Positions 21,991-30,525 of a DNA stretch of 33,460 bases are shown piece by piece. Source of the stretch: Promethearchaeota archaeon (GTDB lineage: Archaea > Asgardarchaeota > Lokiarchaeia > Sigyniarchaeales > SOKP01); assembly GCA_008080735.1 (NCBI GenBank), contig SHMW01000047.1, positions 1 to 33,460 of the forward strand, written 5' to 3'. A program made the translations under genes and the position numbers. Numbering within the stretch: position 1 is the first letter of the stretch; every line of letters begins with the position of its first letter. Below the pieces are notes generated by a model, which was not told the origin of the DNA, did not search any database, and saw nothing but the letters and a program-made list of their open reading frames with translations.

Positions 21991-23352
21991 TTAAGAGTTT
22001 GATATTTTTGCTTTTTCATATATATATTGCTGGGTCGCAATCATAGAACTCGGGCCACTAAAAATATATGCTAAAATTGTCGATATCCCTACGGGGATGA
22101 ATAAGATAGGAAACCAGCTCATTTCAATAACAATTACAATAGCGGTAATAGGATTGTTAATCGCAGCTCCAAGAACAGATGCAATTCCTAAAATAACAAA
22201 CAATTCCACATATTCGGGGTAAACTAATATACCAAAAAACCCACCCAAAAGAGAACCTAATAGAATTAAAGGTAAAATAATTCCAGCACTATTTAATGTC
22301 CCTATGGAGAGAAATAATCCGAATAAAAATAAGAGAATAAGAAATAAAAGAAAATACCATGCAATATTAATATTAAGTAGATTAGTAAATTCAGTTAAAT
22401 AATCCGCATCCGGTCTGATAAGAATTTTTTCAAATTCTGCCCCAATGTACGGAATAATTAAGAATAGGAAAACTGAATAAAACAATGTTCCAACAAATGG
22501 TAAAATCCACAATCCAAGCTTATCTTTAAAAAAAATTGATAATTTATTTGTAAATCCTCTCAATAATCCCATAAACATAAGGACAAATAGACCGGAGAAA
22601 ATCCCAAATACCACCGTCAAAACTATGAAATATATATAATTGAGGTCCACAACATCTATAGACTGATGTAATTGTAGAAAGGGGTCAAGTCCAAAAAAGG
22701 CCGCGTAAATGAAATAGGCAATAGTAGAGGCAAGAATCGAAGGAATTAATGAGCGGTATTTAATGTGATTATTGTAAGGCAATTCCGCACAGAAAAGGGA
22801 ACCTCCAATTGGGGATCTCAATATCACGCCAGTACACGCGCTAGCTCCGGTAAAGGTTGATAATTCTCTTTCCACGTCAAAACGCTCCGATTTATAAAAT
22901 AAATAACCCAAATTCCCTCCAATTAATAATCCCGGACCCTCCAGCCCACAAATTACTCCTGAACCGAAAGTCCAAGAAGTCGCAAGAGTTTTTCCTATGA
23001 GGTTTTTTAATCGTTCAAATGATCTAGTAGGTACATCTGGTTCAATCTTTTTTAATATATGAACATCCTCGACAAATTCTGCGGCACCCGTACCCATTAC
23101 CCTATCGCACTTACACACTTTAACAATGAAACTGGTCAACCCTCCTGCTATAAGAGGGGATATAAAATATGGTAAAAATGAAAATCCCCATTCGAAAATC
23201 ATCAAAAGATAGAAAAACCCTACCATCAAAAATCCGCTTAACACTCCAAGAATGATTGAAATTAAGATAAGGTTTAAATATTTATTGAGCCAAAAGCGCT
23301 GCAATTGGAAAAATTCCTTGATTTTTTGAAAAAAGCTAGTATCTTCAGCCAT
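21991..23352 (-). CDS. ClC-family chloride channel / H+-Cl- antiporter
   Basis: A 453-residue integral membrane protein with about ten or more helices. ClC signatures are visible: 'GTGAAE' (88-93, the GSGIP region), 'GSGVICGLEGPG' (130-141) with the gating glutamate Glu138, 'RSPIGGSLFCAEL' (179-191) and 'IGTLNSAGIILPLILLGSLLGG' (in part, the GxFxP region) near residue 340. At the internal proton-glutamate position of CLC-ec1 (Glu203) my alignment puts Leu191, just after Glu190, so antiport versus channel activity is unclear. There is no CBS domain; the protein ends after the last helix. Role is anion transport across the cell membrane. It is 50 bases from the upstream LOG-like gene on the same strand. 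Confidence 0.92.
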   Translation of the reverse strand: MAEDTSFFQKIKEFFQLQRFWLNKYLNLILISIILGVLSGFLMVGFFYLLMIFEWGFSFLPYFISPLIAGGLTSFIVKVCKCDRVMGTGAAEFVEDVHILKKIEPDVPTRSFERLKNLIGKTLATSWTFGSGVICGLEGPGLLIGGNLGYLFYKSERFDVERELSTFTGASACTGVILRSPIGGSLFCAELPYNNHIKYRSLIPSILASTIAYFIYAAFFGLDPFLQLHQSIDVVDLNYIYFIVLTVVFGIFSGLFVLMFMGLLRGFTNKLSIFFKDKLGLWILPFVGTLFYSVFLFLIIPYIGAEFEKILIRPDADYLTEFTNLLNINIAWYFLLFLILLFLFGLFLSIGTLNSAGIILPLILLGSLLGGFFGILVYPEYVELFVILGIASVLGAAINNPITAIVIVIEMSWFPILFIPVGISTILAYIFSGPSSMIATQQYIYEKAKISNS

Positions 23353-23402
23353 GGTTCTGGTTTAATACAAATTGGAGATAATATATTATTAGTTCTTTTA
23401 AT

Positions 23403-23960
23403 TTAAAAAGTGTCAGTAAAACTGAGATCTTTATTAGTATTTTTCGGAAAAAGCTTATTTAAAATTTTAATAACTTCTTCTGGAGAATCCGCACCATAGA
23501 TTTTATCTGCCCTCCTATTATCAATTTTTTCATTTGCTAGCTTGGAAGACCATCCTGGCACACTCGCAAGAGCAACAATGGGTTTTTGATAAATCCATGC
23601 GAAACACATTTCTGATAATGTACCTGCCTTGCCACCGATTGCAACTACAGCATCGCCGCTTAATACAACAATTAGATTTCTGGCTTGAGAAAAAGGAACT
23701 GGGATAGCAATATCAACATAATCATTTGCAGCATTTTTTTCTTTATAGGGTATGATTCCAATAGTTAATCCATTTTCTTGTTTCGCACCTTTACAGACTG
23801 CCTCCATACCACCAAATAATCCCCCACATGAAATTGCATAATTATTTTTCGCCAAAAGGCGCCCTATGTTCACCGCTTTTTCTTCGGTGTCTTTATCGAT
23901 TTCGCTTCCACATATGACTGATACAATCCCCTTACATTCCTTTTTGAAATTAAAATTCAT
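23403..23960 (-). CDS. TIGR00725 / LOG-like Rossmann-fold protein
   Basis: A 185-residue protein with the SLOG/lysine-decarboxylase-like fold. It shows 'VSVICGSE', 'ISCGGLFGGMEAVCKGA' and the nucleotide-binding signature 'GGKAGTLSEM' (109-118). Relatives include cytokinin-activating LOG phosphoribohydrolases and molybdenum-cofactor carrier proteins. The short length and the 'PFSQARNLIVVLSGDAVVAI' segment (named here in part) match the TIGR00725 group, whose physiological substrate is not settled. A nucleotide or nucleotide-like ligand is likely. It lies between homoserine dehydrogenase and ClC on the same strand with ~50-60-base gaps, so cotranscription is possible. Confidence 0.85.
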   Translation of the reverse strand: MNFNFKKECKGIVSVICGSEIDKDTEEKAVNIGRLLAKNNYAISCGGLFGGMEAVCKGAKQENGLTIGIIPYKEKNAANDYVDIAIPVPFSQARNLIVVLSGDAVVAIGGKAGTLSEMCFAWIYQKPIVALASVPGWSSKLANEKIDNRRADKIYGADSPEEVIKILNKLFPKNTNKDLSFTDTF

Positions 23961-24020
23961 CTCTAATTCACTAATAGATTTATAAAAACAAGTAATTTTA
24001 GATTAGTTATAAATGCTTTT

Positions 24021-25037
24021 TTAGGTTTTTTGACGAGACAATTTAATTGAGACAAGGTCATTTAGAATGGCAGAAGCTGCTTCATATCCGCCGGCACCTC
24101 GACCCATTATTACAATAGGTCCAGCTCTTTTTGTTTGAAATTCAATCACATTTAAAGTTCCACTAATATTAAGTGGGGAATCTTTTTCAATTATCCTCGG
24201 TTCAACAATTAATCTATTATTTTCCGCAATTGCTAAATGTTTAATGACAAACCCATCAGATTTTGCAAGATCGATGGCTTGGGGGGTTATCTTAGATATC
24301 CCGTTAATTTTTACGTCATCTATCGTTAAATCCCAATGAAGGATTTCATTTGCAAGAATAACTATCTTCCCGGCAGCATCATAACCTTCTATATCCAAAG
24401 TCGGATCTGCTTCAGCATAACCAAGTTCCTGGGCTTCCTTTAGAGCTAAAGAAAAATCAACACCCTCAGACGACATCCTACTTAAAATGTAGTTGGAAGT
24501 TCCGTTCAATATTGCCCTTATACTAATGATTTCGTTTGCTAATAAATTCTGTTTCATCGAAAGTGTAGGGACACACGAAGCTACAGTTGCTTCATATTTA
24601 ACAATACAGTGGTTCTTGTTAGCTAATTTATGTATTTCCTTATATTTGAGATAGAACGGTCCTTTATTAGAGGCAATTACATCAATATTATGCTCAATAG
24701 CTTTAATGATATGAGATAAAGCGGGTTCTCCCGTTTTTGGATTGGTTGGAGTGGTTTCGATGCATATATCAAGATTTAATTTAGGTATGTAATCAATCGC
24801 AGTGATGTCTGATTTCCAATATTGGGATTCTCTAAAATCTTTCCCCAATTTACGAATCTCAGATAAATCTAATCCCTCTTGGTTTATTAATGCTCCATCA
24901 AATTCAAAAATAGCGATAAGGCCAATTTCTAGGTCATAATAATGTTTTAATGCCTCTTTCTTCTCTTCTATAAGCTCCAAAAGACATGAACCCACATTTC
25001 CTTTGCCAATTAAGCAACAATTTATTTTCATTTTCAT
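24021..25037 (-). CDS. hom: Homoserine dehydrogenase
   Basis: A 338-residue NAD(P)-dependent enzyme reducing aspartate semialdehyde to homoserine. The Rossmann motif 'GKGNVGS' is at 11-17, followed by 'DVIASNKGPF', the family signature 'LNGTSNYILSRM', 'EAQELGYAEADPTLDIEGYD' and 'AAGKIVILAN'. It lacks a fused C-terminal ACT domain, as in the short archaeal type; a separate ACT protein is encoded 30 bases upstream. Regulation by threonine through that partner is a reasonable inference. Two starts are possible, ATG 25037 and ATG 25031; AAGGG just before supports the first. Confidence 0.95.
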   Translation of the reverse strand: MKMKINCCLIGKGNVGSCLLELIEEKKEALKHYYDLEIGLIAIFEFDGALINQEGLDLSEIRKLGKDFRESQYWKSDITAIDYIPKLNLDICIETTPTNPKTGEPALSHIIKAIEHNIDVIASNKGPFYLKYKEIHKLANKNHCIVKYEATVASCVPTLSMKQNLLANEIISIRAILNGTSNYILSRMSSEGVDFSLALKEAQELGYAEADPTLDIEGYDAAGKIVILANEILHWDLTIDDVKINGISKITPQAIDLAKSDGFVIKHLAIAENNRLIVEPRIIEKDSPLNISGTLNVIEFQTKRAGPIVIMGRGAGGYEAASAILNDLVSIKLSRQKT

Positions 25038-25067
25038 TAAACCCTTATGATTTTAATTTGGAGGCAA

Positions 25068-25559
25068 TTATGAATGTATTAGCATCAATTGTTTTTCATC
25101 GCAAATTTTATTCAGTTCCAGAAGGATTTGCTCTTTACTCATCGATTCTGGGAAATCTAATTTAAATTTCACATTGCTGATTTCGCTGATTTCTGTAAAT
25201 TTCGCTTGAAGATCCGGAACTTTAATCCCCTTTTCTGCTAATCTTTCAATAGTATCAACGATATCAGTATCAAAAACATGCCCTGTTAATATAACCGTTA
25301 GATGACGTTCTTCTTTTCCAAGGGTAATATTATCAATACGAATATTTTTTTCTCCTAATTCTTTTTTAATGTTTTCCAAGCTCGTTTCTTTTAATTCTTC
25401 GTTCAGCTCGAAAGTTATGTTCACTGGAATCATATTGTTTAACTTTTTATCGTGATGATGCAAAATACCGAAGATGTTTCCACCATTATTTGAAATCGGT
25501 TTAATTAATTCTATTAAACTTCCAGGTGTATCCGGAATGCGAACTTCTAAATCGATCAT
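25068..25559 (-). CDS. ACT-domain regulatory protein, partner of homoserine dehydrogenase
   Basis: A 163-residue protein with an N-terminal ACT domain: 'IPDTPGSLIELIKPISNNGGNIFGI' (read in part) carries the 'D.PGSL' ligand-binding turn and 'GGNI'. The second half (~85-160) resembles another ferredoxin-like or ACT-like unit ('HLTVILTGHVF', 'DTIERLAEKGIKV'). Archaea often encode such a protein directly before homoserine dehydrogenase, and here the gap is only 30 bases. The likely role is allosteric control of the dehydrogenase by an amino acid such as threonine, in trans. Ligand identity is inferred. Confidence 0.9.
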   Translation of the reverse strand: MIDLEVRIPDTPGSLIELIKPISNNGGNIFGILHHHDKKLNNMIPVNITFELNEELKETSLENIKKELGEKNIRIDNITLGKEERHLTVILTGHVFDTDIVDTIERLAEKGIKVPDLQAKFTEISEISNVKFKLDFPESMSKEQILLELNKICDEKQLMLIHS

Positions 25560-25624
25560 ACAATAATTATGTTATGTTTTATTCTCTATAGATTTTATCA
25601 TTCTAGATTTGTAAGATAAAAAAT

Positions 25625-26320
25625 TTAGGAGGAAGCATTATATCGCAAAAATTCTGGTATCCTTTCTCCACATTCTGGACAGAATGTCAAGCCTTCCGGT
25701 ATTTGTGACCCGCATTTAGGGCACTTTATCTTCCCTGCGGGTAAGCCCTCCGCGCTTTCATACGTTGTGGGCTCTGAGGGAGTTACATAATCCACTGTCT
25801 CCGATATCTTACTTTTTTTGAAAATAATAACGATTAAAGAGATTGCGAAAGCTGCAATTAATATGAACATAAGGATATAGCCCATACCTAGGATCGATTC
25901 ATAGGTTTGAGTATAATTAAATAGGCCACCAATGGTGATAGTGAATTGATATATTCCTGGCAGTGTTTGAATTTTCGGTTGAGTTTTTAATATAAAGGTA
26001 TCAGTTTGATTATTTCCCGTAAGGGTTTTTGTCTCATTTACTATATTAAAATAGATATTAGCATAATTATCACTTATTACGATATAAACTTGTCCACTCT
26101 CATTTGAAGTTATACTAATTTCAATTTGAGCCTCTATCCAAATTAAGTCTGGAAATTGATAACTAACAGTTTTATTCGCGAGTGTTTGGGAAATCGAAAT
26201 ATCTTGATTATTGTTATTCGGAACTTGATCCCGAGGACTCAAGGAATTAATTCCTATGAATGAAAATGCCAAAAGAGATAAAATGAATACAAAAATACTG
26301 AGATGAGTTTTCCGATTCAA
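25625..26320 (-). CDS. Membrane protein with beta-rich ectodomain and cytosolic zinc ribbon
   Basis: A 231-residue protein starting at TTG 26320, fixed by the ribosome site GAGGAGTG seven bases upstream. Residues 7-27 are a signal peptide. Residues ~30-143 are a beta-rich extracellular domain with several potential N-glycosylation sites. Residues ~146-168 are a membrane helix followed by 'FKKSK', and residues 200-217 are a zinc ribbon with two CxxC pairs (Cys200, 203, 214, 217), which must be inside the cell. It may relay something from the surface to cytosolic partners, but the role is unknown. Confidence 0.8.
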   Translation of the reverse strand: MNRKTHLSIFVFILSLLAFSFIGINSLSPRDQVPNNNNQDISISQTLANKTVSYQFPDLIWIEAQIEISITSNESGQVYIVISDNYANIYFNIVNETKTLTGNNQTDTFILKTQPKIQTLPGIYQFTITIGGLFNYTQTYESILGMGYILMFILIAAFAISLIVIIFKKSKISETVDYVTPSEPTTYESAEGLPAGKIKCPKCGSQIPEGLTFCPECGERIPEFLRYNASS

Positions 26321-26327
26321 AATTTTT

Positions 26328-26335
26328 CACTCCTC
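26328..26335 (-). promoter_or_regulatory. Shine-Dalgarno site that decides a TTG start
   Basis: The minus strand reads GAGGAGTG seven bases before TTG 26320. No ATG gives a comparable start, so TTG initiation is well supported. Confidence 0.65.
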
Positions 26336-26358
26336 TTACAAATAATACTTAGTTTATT

Positions 26359-27333
26359 TTAAAATTTAATTACATCAATAAAAGAATTTTTCATTCCACG
26401 ATTTATTCTCAAAAGATTTTGCTCTTCAATTATTTTACCAATGACATTAGCATTTAATCCAAACTTTTTGAATATTTCTACAATTTTTTTACAATTATGT
26501 TCCGGGGCTGTCAATATGAATGATGTAGTTAGATACATTTTCGAATACATGATTATATCATAATTAGCCTCTTTAAGAATGGGCGGAATTTTAATCATTG
26601 ATATATCGATATCTGCTCCTACTCCCGAATACTTTATTAATTGAAGCATCGTGCCAAAGATTCCTCCATTAGAAATATCCTTTGATGCAGTCGCTAAATG
26701 TTTCTCCGCCACTTTATTCATCGATTTGCGTTTTTCTAACACCAGCTCTGAATCTTTAAACGTTGTCGTATCAAAAAAATATTTACTGGCTTTTCCGATG
26801 TGTCCCTCAAAATCGGAAGCTAAAATTATATAATCACCCACTTGAGCTCCCCCAGCGGAGATATAATTTTCCTTTTTAATCTCACCGATCATTGTAGAGC
26901 TTAATTCATAACATTTCCCAGAAGTATTTGTGTGTCCCCTGATTATTGGTACTCTAAATTTTTGAGACCCTTCGCAGATTCCTTCTAAGATCTTTTTTCC
27001 AATTGATTCTTTTTTAAAGGAAAGAATTACACTGGCACCTAATGGCTTCCCACCACACGCATATATGTCATCTACACTTACTAAAATACTACTAAACCCC
27101 GCTCCAAACGGATTACTCTCAATAAATGAAGTAATGATACGATCTGTGGTTATTAAGGTATATAATTCCCCATCTCGGATTGCTGCAGAATCCTCTCCTA
27201 AATCTGAGAAAATTCTCTGGCTTTTATAACTATTTGAATCAATATATTGTACAATGGGATTAATTTCTTTTTTTTCAATGATGTTTTTATTATTTCGTAT
27301 CGATTTAGCTAATTTTTCTAATTCATTAACCAT
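26359..27333 (-). CDS. PurM/AIR-synthase-related protein (methanogenesis-marker-2-like)
   Basis: About 324 residues from ATG 27333 (an in-frame TTG at 27345 is the alternative). It is an AIR-synthase superfamily protein: 'DLGEDSAAIRDGE' supplies the ATP/Mg-binding acidic turn, followed by 'SILVSVDDIYACGGKPLGASVIL' (read in part), 'VPIIRGHTNTSG', 'VGDYIILASDF' and 'ATASKDISNGGIFGTM'. This resembles the group containing methanogenesis marker protein 2 and sll0787-like proteins more than ThiL, HypE or SelD. The substrate of that group is not settled; ATP-dependent phosphorylation of a small molecule is the family expectation. No methanogenesis genes are visible in the window. Confidence 0.82.
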   Translation of the reverse strand: MVNELEKLAKSIRNNKNIIEKKEINPIVQYIDSNSYKSQRIFSDLGEDSAAIRDGELYTLITTDRIITSFIESNPFGAGFSSILVSVDDIYACGGKPLGASVILSFKKESIGKKILEGICEGSQKFRVPIIRGHTNTSGKCYELSSTMIGEIKKENYISAGGAQVGDYIILASDFEGHIGKASKYFFDTTTFKDSELVLEKRKSMNKVAEKHLATASKDISNGGIFGTMLQLIKYSGVGADIDISMIKIPPILKEANYDIIMYSKMYLTTSFILTAPEHNCKKIVEIFKKFGLNANVIGKIIEEQNLLRINRGMKNSFIDVIKF

Positions 27334-27552
27334 GCTTATCTTCAAATATAGAAAGTCTTACTTAATTATAATTATTATTCTCAACTATTAATAATTCAAC
27401 AATAACTCATTCTTCTATACAAATCTATGATTATGATCAAAATGCTCAAATTCTAAAAAGGAATGGAGTCAACAAAAATAAACTTATTAGTTAGAATTTT
27501 CACAAAAATAATAAGAATATTCCTAAACGCAATTTACAACGTTTAATGAGAA
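27334..27552. promoter_or_regulatory. Divergent promoter region
   Basis: This 219-base AT-rich gap separates the leftward AIR-synthase-like gene from the rightward GTPase gene. The minus strand has an AATTATAA-type TATA candidate near 27361-27371, ~30 bases before ATG 27333. No clear box was fixed for the rightward gene. Confidence 0.35.
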
Positions 27553-29061
27553 ATGAAAATTAAAAAGTTGTTTAAATCTTCGGTTATAAAAGGATTTGTA
27601 TATTGTGTCCATGACAAGATAGGACCGCAACCTAAATATATCTGGCCACAAGCAGTACCAGATGAGAACGAAAATAAAGAGCAGCCGATGAAGGACGGCT
27701 TGCTCCGATTATCATACCAGAGTTATATGCAAATCGCCATTAAAAACTTAAGCCTATTATTAAGTGATGGGATGTTTCCAAGCGAGGAAGATGAGAAATT
27801 GACTAGATATTTTGCGATTATTCCTTATCCGGATTTTAATTTGACCTCTCTTACATATTTTCATTTTTTAAATTTAAAAGAGAGAGAAAAACCTATAGAA
27901 ACTGCGTTTTCTTTGTTGATTAAGGAGAATAGAAGAAATTTTCTGTATAATAATCACTTGAGGATTAAAACTTTAATTTCTGACTTTTTTGAGAGCTTGG
28001 ACAAAAATTTTTCAAATGGATTTTTACCTCAAGAAAAATTAGAAAAAGATTTTTATGGTCTATTGGAAAAATTGATTGAAATAGAGAATCAACCTTCCAC
28101 CCCCGCAACCACACAGCGGAAAATGAAGATAATTTTAGCTGGTTTAGACGACTCTGGTAAGACTTCCTTTATTTTCACCGTTGATCGAAAATTTTCCAAG
28201 TTAATGGGGTTAGATCCTACTAAAGGCGCAAATGTTCAATCTATCCAAGCATTAGGAGCATCGCTATTTCTGTGGGACCTTGGGGGGCAAACGCGCTTCC
28301 GAAAAAAATATCTTTCCAAATCCCAAATTTATATATATGAATCAGATTTAATTTTTTACTTTATAGACATTAGAAATGAACAGAGATTCAATGAGAGTCT
28401 TGAATATTTCAGAAATATTTATGAAATATTGGAAAAGGAATTAGAACAAGACACTCCTATTATTTTTATATTTTCTAAAGGAGACCCCGACATTCTAAAT
28501 GATAGACAAGTCCAAAAGAACCTTAAAAGACTTAAATCAGAACTAAAAGAAATCGTACGTGATAAACTAGAATTCTATATTACAAGTATATTTCAAATAG
28601 AGTCTGTACTACGAGCGTTCAGCGCGGGGATCTCAAAATTAAGTCCCAATAGAGAAATTATAGATTTAAATTTGAAGCAATTTTCGAAAGCAACGAAATC
28701 CTATATTATGTTGCTTTTAAGTAATGAAGGACTAGTCCTAGCGGATTATTACTCAAAGAAAGCCAAAAATTTTCTTAATCATCAAGGGTCTAAAGAAATA
28801 ATCCAAGACGTATTTGAGATTACGGCTCCACAATTTACTCAGCTTTTTGAAATCTTTTATAAATTTAAAGCACTTAGAAAGAATGAAGCCAGTTTTGACC
28901 TTGAAGACTCTATAATTATCATCAAACAACTTAAATTGTTTGAGAATAACATTTATGTATTATTTCTTATTGATAAACGAGAGAAAAAAGAAAAGATTAA
29001 TAGTCTAATGCCAAAATTTATAGAGAGAATGAGGGATTTACTGGCAACTTATATAATTTAA
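27553..29061 (+). CDS. Longin-like / Rag-Arf-type GTPase / roadblock-like protein with altered G4 motif
   Basis: A 502-residue paralogue of the gene at 6757-8169. Residues 10-150 are the longin-like domain: 'FVYCVHDKIGPQPKYIWPQ', a long helix, 'YFAIIPYPDFNLTSLTYF'. The GTPase follows with G1 'GLDDSGKTS' (197-205), 'DPTKG' for switch I and G3 'WDLGGQ' (241-246). The G4 position reads 'FSKGD' (307-311), so the usual Asn is Ser and guanine specificity may be altered. 'ITSI' (343-346) is the G5-like site. Residues ~375-502 are the roadblock-like domain, with 'SYIMLLLSNEGLVLADYY' and 'FEITAPQF' matching the paralogue's 'FEISAPHF'. The shared layout points to a family rather than a chance fusion. 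It faces the TPR gene convergently. Confidence 0.85.
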   Translation: MKIKKLFKSSVIKGFVYCVHDKIGPQPKYIWPQAVPDENENKEQPMKDGLLRLSYQSYMQIAIKNLSLLLSDGMFPSEEDEKLTRYFAIIPYPDFNLTSLTYFHFLNLKEREKPIETAFSLLIKENRRNFLYNNHLRIKTLISDFFESLDKNFSNGFLPQEKLEKDFYGLLEKLIEIENQPSTPATTQRKMKIILAGLDDSGKTSFIFTVDRKFSKLMGLDPTKGANVQSIQALGASLFLWDLGGQTRFRKKYLSKSQIYIYESDLIFYFIDIRNEQRFNESLEYFRNIYEILEKELEQDTPIIFIFSKGDPDILNDRQVQKNLKRLKSELKEIVRDKLEFYITSIFQIESVLRAFSAGISKLSPNREIIDLNLKQFSKATKSYIMLLLSNEGLVLADYYSKKAKNFLNHQGSKEIIQDVFEITAPQFTQLFEIFYKFKALRKNEASFDLEDSIIIIKQLKLFENNIYVLFLIDKREKKEKINSLMPKFIERMRDLLATYII

Positions 29062-29106
29062 GTTGATATAGTGATAAAGCATAGATATAGATTATAATCT
29101 ATTTCT

Positions 29107-30135
29107 CTAATTATCATCTAATAACTCATCAAGCTTTTTATCTAAAAATTGAGCCTCATCAGACTCTGGATTTAAAATTACCGCTCGCTTGGTATATTTC
29201 TTCGCTTTTTTAAAATTTGAAAGATAGAAATGATTTAATCCTAATCCGAAAATATATTGAAATTGCTCACCGTCTTTATCAAGGAGGATTTCATATATCT
29301 CAACAGAATGTTGATAATTTTCATTTAGAAAATAGCTCTCTGCTAATAGCCTCCAAGCGTCTATGTATTTAGGATCGATGTCGATTACGATATTAAATGC
29401 CTCTATAGCTTTTCTATAAGCCTTAATTCCATTATAGGCAATCCCAAGATTTAACCATGCATCTAAAAATTTATTTTCTTTTTCGATGATTTTATTTAAT
29501 AAGCGAATTGCACGATCGAATTTCTCGTTATTTATAGCGATAATTGCAAGGGAGTTAAGAGCGTGTACATCTTCATGTGAGATTTGTAAAATTTTATTGC
29601 AAACCCTTTCTAATTCAATAAAATTATCTAGTTCATGTAATATAGATCGCATCGCGTGGAGAGAATCTAAGTTATTTGAATCTATTTCCAATGATTTATT
29701 AAATTCTTTTAATGCCGCTTCAAGATCTCCCCGCGCTTCATAGCAAGTACCCAATAAATAATGGAGATTTGTATTTTTTGGATTATTCTTTATTAATTTT
29801 TCATATATTTTGATCGCTTTTTTATGCTCTCCAATATCCCTATATGCTAAACCAAGAGAAGATTTAATAGCAGGAGTCCACTCCTCAAAAAAATCTATAT
29901 TTTCTAATATAATATGGGAAATCTTTATAACTTTTTTGAGGTCTTTTAAATCTAATAATTTGAGTATAAACTCCATAATATAATCTATGTCTTCTACTGA
30001 AATTTCTTTAGGATACTCCTCCAAGAAAATCAATAAAGATTCAAAAGCCTTATCATAATTAGAGTTTTGAAAATGATTTATACTGGATTCTAAATTATTT
30101 TGTGATTTTGGGATTTCTGAATTGTTTTTACTCAT
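29107..30135 (-). CDS. TPR-repeat protein
   Basis: A 342-residue soluble, all-helical protein. Several 34-residue tetratricopeptide units are plain, for example 'SLGLAYRDIGEHKKAIKIYE', 'YLLGTCYEARGDLEAALKEF', 'LNLGIAYNGIKAYRKAIEAF' and 'RLLAESYFLNENYQHSVEIY', with the usual small residue at position 8 and Pro or Asp at unit ends. About seven or eight units fill most of the length. TPR arrays are protein-binding scaffolds; the partner is unknown. No signal peptide. It converges with the longin-GTPase gene (45-base gap) and starts at ATG 30135. Confidence 0.9.
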   Translation of the reverse strand: MSKNNSEIPKSQNNLESSINHFQNSNYDKAFESLLIFLEEYPKEISVEDIDYIMEFILKLLDLKDLKKVIKISHIILENIDFFEEWTPAIKSSLGLAYRDIGEHKKAIKIYEKLIKNNPKNTNLHYLLGTCYEARGDLEAALKEFNKSLEIDSNNLDSLHAMRSILHELDNFIELERVCNKILQISHEDVHALNSLAIIAINNEKFDRAIRLLNKIIEKENKFLDAWLNLGIAYNGIKAYRKAIEAFNIVIDIDPKYIDAWRLLAESYFLNENYQHSVEIYEILLDKDGEQFQYIFGLGLNHFYLSNFKKAKKYTKRAVILNPESDEAQFLDKKLDELLDDN

Positions 30136-30189
30136 TAAAATTTCAGAATTATTATTATTTAGAAAATGTTTGTATTTCTAAATAATAAT

Positions 30190-30375
30190 TTAATACTTCT
30201 GTATGAAGGAGGGCGCTGCTGGAGGACAACTCCATGAATTATCGTAAAATGGACACCGAAAACTGGAGGTAACACACATTTCTTGAACTTTCGGATTAAA
30301 AAATATATCACTATAATCAATTTTCACAGAGGACATTCTCTTAATATATTCCCAGTAATCATATGTTTTAACCAA
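30190..30375 (-). pseudogene. DUF2284-like metal-binding protein, N-terminal fragment
   Basis: A 61-residue frame from TTG 30375. It carries 'FNPKVQEMC', 'FRCPFYDNSWSCPP', i.e. Cys34, Cys41 and Cys50-Pro-Pro, which is the N-terminal cysteine signature of DUF2284-type predicted metal-binding proteins. Those are normally two to three times longer, but here a stop follows nine residues after CPP and no other frame downstream continues the domain before the TPR gene. The open frame runs ~20 codons upstream without a standard start codon. I read it as a broken remnant, though a short functional protein cannot be excluded. Confidence 0.55.
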
Positions 30376-30525
30376 ATTGAAGCTACCGTTTATAGAAATA
30401 GTAATTGGAGCATTGGAATTATAATAATATATTAGTTATGTTCAATATTCTAACATCTATTAAAGTCGATTTTAGTTATAGTAAATAAATTTGGGATAAT
30501 TGACTATATTGGGTTAAATTTTGAT

